From NCBI GenBank assembly GCA_017400415.1, contig JAFPTE010000080.1, positions 1 through 27,778 of the forward strand: a stretch of 27,778 nt of DNA, written 5' to 3'. Under the pieces are notes generated by a model that had not been told where the DNA came from, ran no database searches, and saw nothing but the letters and a program-made list of their open reading frames with translations. Made by a program: the position numbers and the translations under genes. Positions 8,201 through 15,531 of the stretch are shown in pieces (positions within the stretch are counted from its first letter, which is position 1; each line of letters starts with the position of its first letter). Source of the DNA: Oscillospiraceae bacterium (lineage in GTDB: Bacteria; Bacillota; Clostridia; Oscillospirales; Oscillospiraceae).

Positions 8201-8813
8201 GGGAGCCATAGAGGGCATACTTTTTGCAGCCGGAGAGCCCGTCCGCACGGACCGCATCGCCGCCGTTCTGGGGGTGGACCCCCAGACCGTGGAGGACGCC
8301 GCCCTCCATATCGCCGACAGGCTGGAGGCAGAGGAGCGGGGCATCAGACTTGTGCGGCTGGATAATATGCTTCAGCTCTGCTCCGCCGCAAAGTACGCCG
8401 ATACCATCCGCCAGGTCCTGGAGACCAGAAAGCCGCCCCGGCTGAGCCCGGCCTCCCTGGAGGTGCTGGCCATCACGGCCTACTTCCAGCCGGTGACCCG
8501 GGCCTATATCGAGTCCGTCCGTGGGGTGGACAGCTCCTACACCGTGTCCCTTCTAATGGACCGGGGCCTCATCGAGACCTGCGGCCATCTGGACGCACCG
8601 GGCAGACCCACCCTGTTCAGAACAACTCCGGCCTTCCTCCGGACCTTCGCCATCAGCTCCCTGGGTGAGCTGCCGCCCCTGCCGGAGGAGCAGGACGATG
8701 AGGAGCAGCTGAAGCTCCGCACCACCATCGAGGCCCTTGAGGAGGCCCGGAACCTGGCCGAGGCGGAGCCCGAGCCTGCCCCAGAGGCCCGGGGGGAGGA
8801 GGGAACAGCGTGA
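8181..8813 (+). CDS. scpB: Segregation and condensation protein B (ScpB)
   Basis: This 210-residue winged-helix protein dimerises and binds ScpA in the SMC condensin complex. The N-terminus LEGAIEGILFAAGEPV is typical, as is ALEVLAITAYFQPVTRA-like sequence in the middle (here LEVLAITAYFQPVTRAYIE), followed by VRGVDS. The C-terminus is extended by a low-complexity acidic tail rich in Glu and Ala. The ATG at 8181 is preceded by AGGAGGTGA (8166-8174), a near-perfect complement of the 16S rRNA tail, with 6 bases spacing. The stop overlaps the GTG start of the next gene (GTGA). Confidence 0.95.
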   Translation: MELRELEGAIEGILFAAGEPVRTDRIAAVLGVDPQTVEDAALHIADRLEAEERGIRLVRLDNMLQLCSAAKYADTIRQVLETRKPPRLSPASLEVLAITAYFQPVTRAYIESVRGVDSSYTVSLLMDRGLIETCGHLDAPGRPTLFRTTPAFLRTFAISSLGELPPLPEEQDDEEQLKLRTTIEALEEARNLAEAEPEPAPEARGEEGTA

Positions 8814-9409
8814 GGGTACTTCTCATAATCCTTCTGATCCTGTTTCTCATCGCCATAATCCCCGTGGGGGTCCTCTTTGAATACTCCGAGGACGGAATAA
8901 TGCTGGCCCTGAAGGCCGCCTTCCTGAAAATAAAGCTCTTCCCCAAGGAGGAAAAGGAGGAAAAGCCAAAGAAGCCCAAGGAAGAGAAACCCAAGGAGGA
9001 AAAGCCCAAGGAGGAGAAGAAGCCGGCGCCCAAGCGGGGCGGCCTGGTGGAGCTCCTTGAGGGCGTTCTGCCGGCGGTCTTCGACACCCTGGACCGGTTC
9101 CGCCGGAAGCTGACGGTCAATTATCTGACCATCCGCTATGACTCAGCCGCCGAGGATCCCTACGATGCGGCCATGCACTTCGGCAACGTCTCCGCCGCCC
9201 TGGGAGCCGTTCTCCCGGCTCTGGAACGGAAGCTGAGAATCAAAAAACGGGATATTCGCACCGCCGTGAGCTTTGACGGCGGCGGTGACAGGATATATAT
9301 CGACACAAGCATCACCATAAGAATCTGGGAAATAATTTACGTTGTCTGCGGATTGCTGCCGGCCCTTAAGGCCTTCCTGAAGTGGCAAGCAGGCGGAAAG
9401 GAAAAATAA
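8810..9409 (+). CDS. DUF2953 family membrane-anchored protein (YtfI-like)
   Basis: This 199-residue protein has unknown biochemical function. Residues 2-22 form a strongly hydrophobic N-terminal segment, either a membrane anchor or a signal anchor. A Lys/Glu/Pro-rich linker follows (about residues 46-77) with three PKEEK repeats. The C-terminal half resembles DUF2953, the family of B. subtilis YtfI, which is paired with ytfJ there as it is with a ytfJ homologue here. The GTG at 8810 is preferred because AGGAGG (8797-8802) lies 7 bases upstream and the GTG overlaps the scpB stop. The position beside a GerW-type gene suggests a link to sporulation or the cell envelope, which is inference from context. 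Confidence 0.8.
   Translation: MRVLLIILLILFLIAIIPVGVLFEYSEDGIMLALKAAFLKIKLFPKEEKEEKPKKPKEEKPKEEKPKEEKKPAPKRGGLVELLEGVLPAVFDTLDRFRRKLTVNYLTIRYDSAAEDPYDAAMHFGNVSAALGAVLPALERKLRIKKRDIRTAVSFDGGGDRIYIDTSITIRIWEIIYVVCGLLPALKAFLKWQAGGKEK
8972..9019 (+). repeat. Tandem 15-base repeat encoding PKEEK units
   Basis: Three near-identical 15-base units in the DUF2953 gene encode Lys-Pro-Lys-Glu-Glu in series. Units differ only at a few synonymous A/G positions. The stretch forms a flexible charged linker between the membrane segment and the DUF2953 domain. Copy number could vary between strains. Confidence 0.8.
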
Positions 9410-9411
9410 AA

Positions 9412-9816
9412 ATGGAGAAGAATCGCACAAGTGAGCTCATGGAGACCGTAATGAACAAGGTAAGAGAGATGGTGGACGTCAGCTCCGCAGTGGGCGAGCC
9501 CATCGTCATCGGCGACGGCACCACCATCATTCCCGTGTCCCGGGTGAGCTTCGGCTTCGCCTCCGGCGGCTCCGACTTTACCGGCAAGAACCAGAACGGC
9601 CAGTCCAGCCCCTTCGGCGGCGGCAGCGGCGCCGGCGTGAAAATCAACCCCGTCTGCTTCGTAGTCATCCGTGACGGCCACGTCCGTGTCATGAACATCG
9701 AGGCCCCTGCAGCCACCACTCTGGAGAGACTTATCGACTCCGCCCCGGACCTTATCGACAAGGTCTCCGGCATGGTCTCCAAGAAAAACGATACCCCCGC
9801 CGACACCGAGGCCTGA
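9412..9816 (+). CDS. ytfJ: GerW family sporulation protein (YtfJ)
   Basis: The 134-residue product matches the GerW/YtfJ family, required in B. subtilis for normal spore germination. Visible family features are the PIVIGDGTTIIPVSRVSFGF block (residues 28-47), a glycine-rich central loop (GGSDF... FGGGSGAG), and INPVCFVVIRDGHV near the C-terminal third. ATG 9412 is preferred over an in-frame upstream start at 9382 because AAAGGA (9397-9402) is well spaced and MEKNRTSELM resembles the family N-terminus. It follows the DUF2953 gene by 2 bases, the same pairing as ytfI-ytfJ. It indicates that the host is a spore former or descends from one. Confidence 0.92.
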   Translation: MEKNRTSELMETVMNKVREMVDVSSAVGEPIVIGDGTTIIPVSRVSFGFASGGSDFTGKNQNGQSSPFGGGSGAGVKINPVCFVVIRDGHVRVMNIEAPAATTLERLIDSAPDLIDKVSGMVSKKNDTPADTEA

Positions 9817-9836
9817 GGGGAAGAAACCGCATCCTG

Positions 9837-9885
9837 AGCTGCCGGTGTGCATAAGTGCCGGCAGCTTCCGTTACTGTGCCTTTTT
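9837..9885 (+). terminator. Hairpin with distal T-tract between ytfJ and the pseudouridine synthase
   Basis: AGCTGCCGG (9837-9845) pairs perfectly with CCGGCAGCT (9858-9866). The T-run (9881-9885) comes 14 bases later, so this is not a classic intrinsic terminator. It may be a weak terminator, a processing site or an attenuator. Confidence 0.35.
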
Positions 9886-9896
9886 GCCGAGGTATT

Positions 9897-10634
9897 ATGG
9901 AAAGACTTCAGAAAATCATTTCCGCAAGGCTCCATATCTCCCGCCGTGCCGCCGAGGAGCTCATCGCCGGGGGCCTTGTGACCGTGGACGGCCGGACTGC
10001 CGTCCTTGGACAGAAGGCGGAGCCCGGCGTCAGCGTAATAGCTGTCCGGGGGGAGGAGCTGCGGGAGAGAGAGCCCAAAAAAGTTTACATAATGCTTAAC
10101 AAGCCGGTGGGCTACGTCACCACCATGTCCGATGAAAAGGGCAGGAAGAGCGTGAACATGCTGGTGGAGGACGTGCCCGAGCGGGTGTACCCGGTGGGCA
10201 GGCTGGATATAAACTCCGAGGGCCTGCTCATAATGACCAACGACGGGGAGCTGACAAACCGGCTTACTCACCCCAGCCACGAGAAGAGCAAGACCTATCT
10301 GGTCACCGTCCGCGGGGACCTGGAGGCCGGGCTCAGAAGGCTCCGGGAGCCCATGGAGCTGGACGGGTTCACTATATCCGACCAGGAGGTCATACTGAAA
10401 AAGGCTCCGGGCACCGGCCAGCTTCCGCCGGACGCCGCCGTTCTGTCCATAACCATTCACGAGGGCAGGAACCGGCAGATACGGCGCATGGCCGAGGCTG
10501 CGGGCCTCCGGGTCACCAGACTCACCCGCATTGCGGAGGGGGGCGTGACCCTGGGCAGACTTAAAAAAGGCACCTGGCGCTATCTGACAAATGAGGAGAT
10601 CAGGCGCCTCAGGGAGGAAAACCAGCATGGATAA
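9897..10634 (+). CDS. rluB: 23S rRNA pseudouridine synthase, RluB/RsuA family
   Basis: This 245-residue enzyme isomerises a specific uridine in rRNA to pseudouridine. An S4 RNA-binding domain occupies about residues 2-50 (RLQKIISARLHISRRAAEEL). The catalytic domain follows, with the RsuA-family motif GRLD at 101-104, where Asp104 is the nucleophile, and the GRNRQIRRM segment near the C-terminus. The ATG at 9897 is chosen because the S4 domain starts at once. A GTG at 9855 lies inside the hairpin arm and adds non-conserved residues. Its SD (GAGGT, 9889-9893) is closely spaced. The scpA-scpB-rluB linkage matches B. subtilis and supports RluB over RsuA, although the exact uridine modified is not certain. 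Confidence 0.9.
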   Translation: MERLQKIISARLHISRRAAEELIAGGLVTVDGRTAVLGQKAEPGVSVIAVRGEELREREPKKVYIMLNKPVGYVTTMSDEKGRKSVNMLVEDVPERVYPVGRLDINSEGLLIMTNDGELTNRLTHPSHEKSKTYLVTVRGDLEAGLRRLREPMELDGFTISDQEVILKKAPGTGQLPPDAAVLSITIHEGRNRQIRRMAEAAGLRVTRLTRIAEGGVTLGRLKKGTWRYLTNEEIRRLREENQHG

Positions 10635-11487
10635 CGACGTTCTGTCCGTAATAAACGAGGCTACCCCCGGCTTTTCCAAGGGCCAGAGGAAGATAGCCAG
10701 GTATATTGTCCAGAACTACGACAAGGCCGCCTTCATGACCGCCGGCAAGCTGGGCAAGGCCGCCGGGGTCTCCGAGTCCACGGTGGTCCGCTTCGCTGCG
10801 GACCTGGGCTACGGGGGCTACCCGGAGATGAAGCGTGCCCTCCAGGAGCTCATCAAAAACCGCCTGACCACGGTCCAGCGCATTGAGGTCTCCAAGGAGA
10901 TTATGGAGCACGGGGACATACTGAACACGGTCCTCACCTCCGACGCCGAGAAGATACGCTATACCCTTGAGGAGATAGACCCGGCCCAGTTCAACGCCGC
11001 CGTGAAGACCATTGTGGAGGCCAAGCGGATCTTCGTCATCGGCCTGCGGTCCTCCGCCTATCTGGCAGGCTTCCTGGGCTTTTATCTGAACTTCATTTTC
11101 AACGACGTGCGTGTCATAAAGCAGTCCGCCGCCAGCGAGATATATGAGCAGATCCAGCATATCGGCCCGGAGGACGCACTTATCGCCATCAGCTTCCCCC
11201 GGTATTCCCGCCGCACCATCACCGCCATGCAGTTTGCCCAGGGCATGGGCGCAAAAATCATCGGCATAACGGATTCCGCCAGCTCCCTGGTGGCCCGGAA
11301 TGCGGATATCAAGCTCTACGCCCGCAGCGAGATGCTCTCCTTCCTGGACTCCCTGGTGGCGCCCCTGAGCCTTATAAACGCCCTGGTGGTGGCCGCTGCG
11401 GACTATTCCGGCACGGACCTGGAGGAGAAGTTCACCCGCCTGGAGAAGATGTGGGCGGAGTACGAGGTTTATGAGAAGCGAGAGTAA
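10627..11487 (+). CDS. RpiR/MurR family transcriptional regulator (HTH + SIS domain)
   Basis: This 286-residue regulator has an N-terminal RpiR-type helix-turn-helix (about residues 1-77, with AGKLGKAAGVSESTVVRFAADLGY around 39-62). A SIS phosphosugar-binding domain follows at about 130-265, starting RIFVIGLRSSAYLAGF. Such proteins sense sugar phosphates and often regulate sugar or amino-sugar genes. No sugar gene is adjacent; the neighbours are rluB, with an 8-base overlap, and a flavoprotein, with a 17-base overlap. The target is therefore unknown and may lie elsewhere. The ATG at 10627 has AGGGAGGA (10611-10618) upstream, and a longer in-frame start at 10591 would lie deep in rluB. Confidence 0.9.
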   Translation: MDNDVLSVINEATPGFSKGQRKIARYIVQNYDKAAFMTAGKLGKAAGVSESTVVRFAADLGYGGYPEMKRALQELIKNRLTTVQRIEVSKEIMEHGDILNTVLTSDAEKIRYTLEEIDPAQFNAAVKTIVEAKRIFVIGLRSSAYLAGFLGFYLNFIFNDVRVIKQSAASEIYEQIQHIGPEDALIAISFPRYSRRTITAMQFAQGMGAKIIGITDSASSLVARNADIKLYARSEMLSFLDSLVAPLSLINALVVAAADYSGTDLEEKFTRLEKMWAEYEVYEKRE

Positions 11488-13399
11488 GGACGGCAGGACC
11501 GTCATTGTAATAGGGGGCGGCGCCGCAGGCCTCATGGCCGCCGGAACCGCCGCACAGGAGGGGGCCCGGGTCATCCTCCTGGAAAGAAACGAAAAGGTGG
11601 GCCGGAAGCTGGGCATAACCGGCAAGGGCCGCTGCAACGTTACCAGCAATTCCGACCCCAAGCGGGTCATTGAGAACGTGACCAAAAACGGCCGCTTTCT
11701 GTACAGCGCCGTGAACGCCTTTCCGCCCTCGGCCGTCATGGCCTTCTTTGAGGGCCTGGGTGTGCCCCTGAAAACCGAGAGGGGGGACCGGGTCTTCCCG
11801 GTTTCCGACCGGGCGGCGGATATCGTAAACGCCCTGCGCACCTTCCTGCGCCGGGGCGGAGCGGAGACCGTCCGGGCCCGGGCGGAGAGCCTTATAATCG
11901 AAAACGGCAAGCTCCGGGGGGTGAAGACCGACCGGGGAGAATACCGGGGCGACGCAGTCATAGTCTGCACCGGCGGCCTGGGCTACCCGCTGACCGGCTC
12001 CACCGGAGACGGGTATGCTCTGGCAAGGCAGGCGGGCCACACGGTGGAGAAGCCGCTGGCCAGCCTGGTGCCTCTGGAGACCGCCGGGGAGGACGCTCAG
12101 CGGATGCAGGGCTTCAGCCTGCGGAACGTGGGCGTCAGAATACTGGACAAAAAGGGCAAAACGGTCTATGAGGACTTCGGTGAGCTCATGTTCACCCACT
12201 TCGGGGTCACTGGCCCCGTGATCCTCTCCGCCAGCGCCCACCTGCGGGACTTTGAAAAGAACAGGTACCGCCTGATTATTGACCTTAAGCCTGCCCTGGA
12301 CGAAAAGAAGCTGGACGCCAGGATACTCCGGGACTTTGAAAAGTACCGGAACCGGGAGTTTGCCAACGCCCTTTCGGACCTGGAGGGCAGGAGCATGATA
12401 CCTGTTCTGGTGGAGCGCAGCGGCATAGACCCGGAAAAGCGGGTCAACGCCGTTACAAAGGAGGAGCGGCGGCGGCTCGTGGAGCTCTTCAAGGGCTTTG
12501 AGCTGGAGCTAACCGGCCCCAGACCCATTGAGGAGGCCATAGTCACCTCCGGCGGCGTGTCCGTCCGCCAGGTAGACCCCAAAACCATGGAGAGCAAGCT
12601 GCTGCCGGGGCTTTACTTCGCAGGGGAGGTCCTGGACGTGGACGCCTATACGGGGGGCTTCAACCTGCAGATTGCCTGGTCCACAGGCCGGGCGGCAGGC
12701 AGGGCCGCCGCAGAGGGAAAGGAGAAACCTATGAAGCACATCAACGTAGCCATTGACGGGCCCTCCGGCGCCGGAAAATCCACCGTTGCCAAGCTCGTCA
12801 GCAGGGAGCTGGGCATAGTTTACGTGGACACCGGTGCCATGTACCGCTGCGTGGGCCTGCATACGATCCGGGCGGGCCTGGAGGCCGATGACGCAGAGGG
12901 CATAGAAAAGCTCCTGCCGGGGCTTAAAATCGGCATGGAGTACGTGGACGGCACCCAGCGGATGTTCATAAACGGGGAGGACGTGACGGACCTTATCCGC
13001 ACCCCGGAGGTGACCAGGTACGCCTCCGCCGTCTCCGCCATACCGGCGGTCCGGGCCTTCCTTCTGGACACCCAGCGGAACCTGGCAAGGGAAAACTCCG
13101 TTATCATGGACGGCCGGGATATCGGTACCGTGGTGCTGCCCGGGGCGGAGGTCAAAATCTTCCTGACCGCCTCTCCGGAGGTCCGGGCCCAGCGCCGGCT
13201 TCTGGACTTTCAGGCAAAGAGTATTGATATCACCTTTGAAGAGGTCCTGCGGGACATAAAGGCCCGGGACCTGGCGGACAGCACCCGGGAGATTGCGCCC
13301 CTGAAGCCTGCGGAGGACAGCGTTATCGTGGACTGCAGCTATATGACCCTGGATGAGAGCGTGGCCGCCGTCAAGGGCATCATTCTGAAGAAGCTATGA
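11471..13399 (+). CDS. cmk: Fusion: HI0933/BaiN-type FAD flavoprotein + cytidylate kinase (Cmk)
   Basis: This is one open frame of 642 codons. Residues 1-420 are a flavoprotein of the HI0933/aminoacetone-oxidase-like family: the dinucleotide-binding GGGAAG is at 15-20, followed by the GITGKGRCNVT signature and a C-terminal FAD motif (GLYFAGEVLDVDAYTGGFNLQ). Its reaction is uncertain. Residues 421-642 are a complete 222-residue cytidylate kinase, which phosphorylates CMP and dCMP: P-loop GPSGAGKS at 430-437, then DTGAMYR and DGRDIG. No stop separates the two parts, yet AAAGGAG (12718-12724) and ATG (12731) sit exactly at the junction, so free Cmk could also be made. In relatives I recall these as two adjacent genes. 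A single-base sequencing error at the lost stop cannot be excluded. Confidence 0.88.
   Translation: MRSESKDGRTVIVIGGGAAGLMAAGTAAQEGARVILLERNEKVGRKLGITGKGRCNVTSNSDPKRVIENVTKNGRFLYSAVNAFPPSAVMAFFEGLGVPLKTERGDRVFPVSDRAADIVNALRTFLRRGGAETVRARAESLIIENGKLRGVKTDRGEYRGDAVIVCTGGLGYPLTGSTGDGYALARQAGHTVEKPLASLVPLETAGEDAQRMQGFSLRNVGVRILDKKGKTVYEDFGELMFTHFGVTGPVILSASAHLRDFEKNRYRLIIDLKPALDEKKLDARILRDFEKYRNREFANALSDLEGRSMIPVLVERSGIDPEKRVNAVTKEERRRLVELFKGFELELTGPRPIEEAIVTSGGVSVRQVDPKTMESKLLPGLYFAGEVLDVDAYTGGFNLQIAWSTGRAAGRAAAEGKEKPMKHINVAIDGPSGAGKSTVAKLVSRELGIVYVDTGAMYRCVGLHTIRAGLEADDAEGIEKLLPGLKIGMEYVDGTQRMFINGEDVTDLIRTPEVTRYASAVSAIPAVRAFLLDTQRNLARENSVIMDGRDIGTVVLPGAEVKIFLTASPEVRAQRRLLDFQAKSIDITFEEVLRDIKARDLADSTREIAPLKPAEDSVIVDCSYMTLDESVAAVKGIILKKL
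12718..12733 (+). promoter_or_regulatory. Internal ribosome-binding site and start codon for stand-alone Cmk
   Basis: AAAGGAG (12718-12724) lies 6 bases before ATG 12731, in frame inside the flavoprotein-Cmk frame. The ATG begins MKHINVAIDGPSGAGKS, a normal Cmk N-terminus. Initiation here would give a 222-residue kinase of usual length. Confidence 0.7.
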
Positions 13400-15426
13400 C
13401 AGGGCCGGAGATAATCCTGGCAAAGAGCGCCGGGTTCTGCTTCGGCGTCCGCCGGGCGGTGGAAATGGCCCGGGCCCAGGCGGAAAAGGGCGGCAGGGTC
13501 TGCACCCTGGGCCAGCTTATCCACAATAACGACGTGACCGAAAGGCTCCGGAGCCTGGGCGTTGAGACCGTGGAAAGCCCGGCGGATGCCCCGGAGGGCG
13601 CCGCCGTCATCATCCGCAGCCACGGCGTGCCGGACCGGGTGTATAAGGAGCTGGAGGCCCTGCAGCTTCAGGCGGTGGACGCCACCTGCCCCATGGTGAA
13701 AAGGGTCCGCACACTCCTGGACAGGGAGCGGGACAGGGGCCGCAGAATCGTTATAGTGGGTGAGCCCGACCACCCGGAGGTGGAGGCCATGACGGACGGC
13801 AGACCGGGAGTTCTGGTGGTCCGCAGCCCCCAGGAGGCGGAAAAGCTCTTCTCCGAGGGGAAGCTGGGTGCCCATGAGGCCGTTTCACTGCTCTCCCAGA
13901 CCACCTGCCGGAGAGAAAATTTTGAAAATGTCATAAAAATTATAAAAAAACAGTGTACAAACTGCGAAATATTTGATACAATATGCGAAGCCACTTCAGA
14001 AAGACAGCGGGAGGCGGCCGTTCTGGCGGCCCAATGCGATGCTTTCGTGGTGATTGGAGGCAGGCACAGCGCCAACAGCCGGAACCTGGCGGCCCTGGCA
14101 GCGGAGGCTTGTCCCAAGGTTCTCTTCATAGAGAACGGGGACGAGCTGGACACTGCGGAGCTCAGGGGGAAGAGCCGTATCGGCGTCACGGCCGGAGCGT
14201 CCACACCGGAGTGGATAATTAAGGAGGTCATCAGGAAAATGAGTGACGAGATCAAGTCCGTCAACGGGACGGAAAACACCGAAGCCGCTGAGGCTTCATT
14301 CGAGGAAATGCTTGAGCGTTCCATCAAAACTTTACATACGGGAGAGAAGGTTTCGGGCATTATTGCCTCGATCACCCCGACCGAAGTGTCGGTAGATCTC
14401 GGCACGAAGCAATCCGGATATATTCCTATTTCCGAGCTTACCGATGAGCCCAACGCCAACGTCGCTGAGCTCTTCAAGGTCGGCGATGAGATCGAGGCCT
14501 TTGTTACCCGCGTGAACGATGTTGAGGGCACCGTTATGCTGTCCAAGAAGCGTCTGGACGCCAACAAGGCATGGGACACCATCACCGAGGCCAGAAATGA
14601 GAGAGCCATCGTTGAGGGTACCGTTGTTGAGGAGAACAAGGGCGGCGTCATCGTTATGGTGAAGGGCGTCCGTGTGTTCGTCCCCGCCAGCCAGTCCGGC
14701 CTGCCCAAGGATGCTTCCATGGCTGAGCTGCTCAAGCAGAAGGTCAAGCTCCGCATCCGTGAGGTCAACCAGCCCCGCCGCCGTGTCGTGGGCTCCATCA
14801 GAGACGTGCAGTATGAAGAGCGCCGTGCCAAGGCCCAGAAAATCTGGGAGGAGATTGAGGTCGGCAAGCACTACAACGGCGTTGTGAAGAGCCTCACCTC
14901 CTACGGCGCATTCGTGGATATCGGCGGCGTGGACGGCATGGTCCATGTTTCCGAGCTCAGCTGGAGCCGCATCCATCAGCCCTCCGAGGTCGTCTCCGTG
15001 GGCGACGAGCTGGATGTCTATGTCATCAGCTTCGATAAGGAGACCCGCAAGATCTCCCTGGGCCACAGAGACCCCAACCAGAACCCCTGGAAGGTCTTCA
15101 CCGATAAGTACAGCGTGGGCGATATTGCTGAGGTCAAGATTGTCAAGCTCATGACCTTCGGCGCCTTTGCCGAGATCGTCCCCGGTGTGGACGGCCTTAT
15201 CCACATCTCCCAGATCGCCAACCGCCGCATCGGCAAGCCCGAAGAGGTCCTCTCCGAGGGTCAGACCGTTGAGGCCAAGATCACCGCTATTGACGAGGAG
15301 AACAAGAAGGTCTCCCTGTCCATCCGTGCCGCTGCTGAGGCAGAGGCTCCCAAGGCCCCCGAGGCTGAGGAGGGTGCCGAGCAGGTGGTCTACGATACCG
15401 AGAATCCCCCTGCAGACGCTGAGTAA
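13396..15426 (+). CDS. ispH: Fusion: IspH (HMBPP reductase) + four-S1-domain ribosomal protein S1-like
   Basis: This is one frame of 676 codons. Residues 1-281 are IspH, the [4Fe-4S] enzyme that makes IPP and DMAPP from HMBPP in the last MEP-pathway step. The cluster cysteines are Cys15 (GFCFGV), Cys98 (ATCPMV) and Cys197 (TICEAT). From residue 282 a ribosomal-protein-S1-like part follows with four S1 RNA-binding domains at about 315-385, 402-470, 490-558 and 574-645, then an acidic tail. IspH-S1 fusions are known in clostridia. The ATG overlaps the Cmk stop (ATGA). The S1 half uses almost only CGC, CGT and AGA for arginine while flanking genes use much CGG and AGG, implying high expression. 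An internal promoter and SD could yield free S1. Confidence 0.95.
   Translation: MTGPEIILAKSAGFCFGVRRAVEMARAQAEKGGRVCTLGQLIHNNDVTERLRSLGVETVESPADAPEGAAVIIRSHGVPDRVYKELEALQLQAVDATCPMVKRVRTLLDRERDRGRRIVIVGEPDHPEVEAMTDGRPGVLVVRSPQEAEKLFSEGKLGAHEAVSLLSQTTCRRENFENVIKIIKKQCTNCEIFDTICEATSERQREAAVLAAQCDAFVVIGGRHSANSRNLAALAAEACPKVLFIENGDELDTAELRGKSRIGVTAGASTPEWIIKEVIRKMSDEIKSVNGTENTEAAEASFEEMLERSIKTLHTGEKVSGIIASITPTEVSVDLGTKQSGYIPISELTDEPNANVAELFKVGDEIEAFVTRVNDVEGTVMLSKKRLDANKAWDTITEARNERAIVEGTVVEENKGGVIVMVKGVRVFVPASQSGLPKDASMAELLKQKVKLRIREVNQPRRRVVGSIRDVQYEERRAKAQKIWEEIEVGKHYNGVVKSLTSYGAFVDIGGVDGMVHVSELSWSRIHQPSEVVSVGDELDVYVISFDKETRKISLGHRDPNQNPWKVFTDKYSVGDIAEVKIVKLMTFGAFAEIVPGVDGLIHISQIANRRIGKPEEVLSEGQTVEAKITAIDEENKKVSLSIRAAAEAEAPKAPEAEEGAEQVVYDTENPPADAE
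13954..13982 (+). promoter_or_regulatory. Internal extended -10 promoter inside ispH, upstream of the S1 part
   Basis: TGTACA (13954-13959) and TACAAT (13977-13982) are exactly 17 bases apart, and TG at 13974-13975 makes an extended -10. It lies in a very AT-rich island (14 G/C of 65 bases at 13921-13985) with A/T runs upstream that could act as an UP element. Start would be near 13989, about 250 bases before the internal S1 ATG. Confidence 0.55.
14221..14241 (+). promoter_or_regulatory. Internal ribosome-binding site and start codon for stand-alone S1
   Basis: AAGGAGG (14221-14227) lies 11 bases before an in-frame ATG (14239-14241) exactly where the IspH domain ends. Initiation would give a 395-residue four-domain S1 protein beginning MSDEIKSVNG. 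Confidence 0.65.
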
Positions 15427-15433
15427 AATTCTT

Positions 15434-15470
15434 TTCCGCCGGAAGCAAAAGCTTCCGGCGGAATTTTTTT
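15434..15470 (+). terminator. Strong intrinsic terminator after ispH-S1
   Basis: A perfect 13-base stem, TTCCGCCGGAAGC (15434-15446) with GCTTCCGGCGGAA (15451-15463), has an AAAA loop and is followed by seven T (15464-15470). It closes the transcription unit ending in the S1 part. Confidence 0.95.
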
Positions 15471-15471
15471 G

Positions 15472-15500
15472 TTGCACAAAAGGCCCAAACGGTTTATACT
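15472..15500 (+). promoter_or_regulatory. SigA-type promoter for ispD-ispF
   Basis: TTGCAC (15472-15477) and TATACT (15495-15500) are spaced by 17 bases, immediately after the terminator T-run. Transcription would begin near 15507, about 25 bases upstream of the ispD ATG. Confidence 0.75.
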
Positions 15501-15531
15501 GTAAGGAGAAATCCTGAGGGGACGTGAGATT

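Noticed and set aside
9855..9896. GTG 9855 as start of the pseudouridine synthase
   Set aside because: It lies in the hairpin and adds 14 residues ahead of the S4 domain. The ATG at 9897 starts the domain directly.
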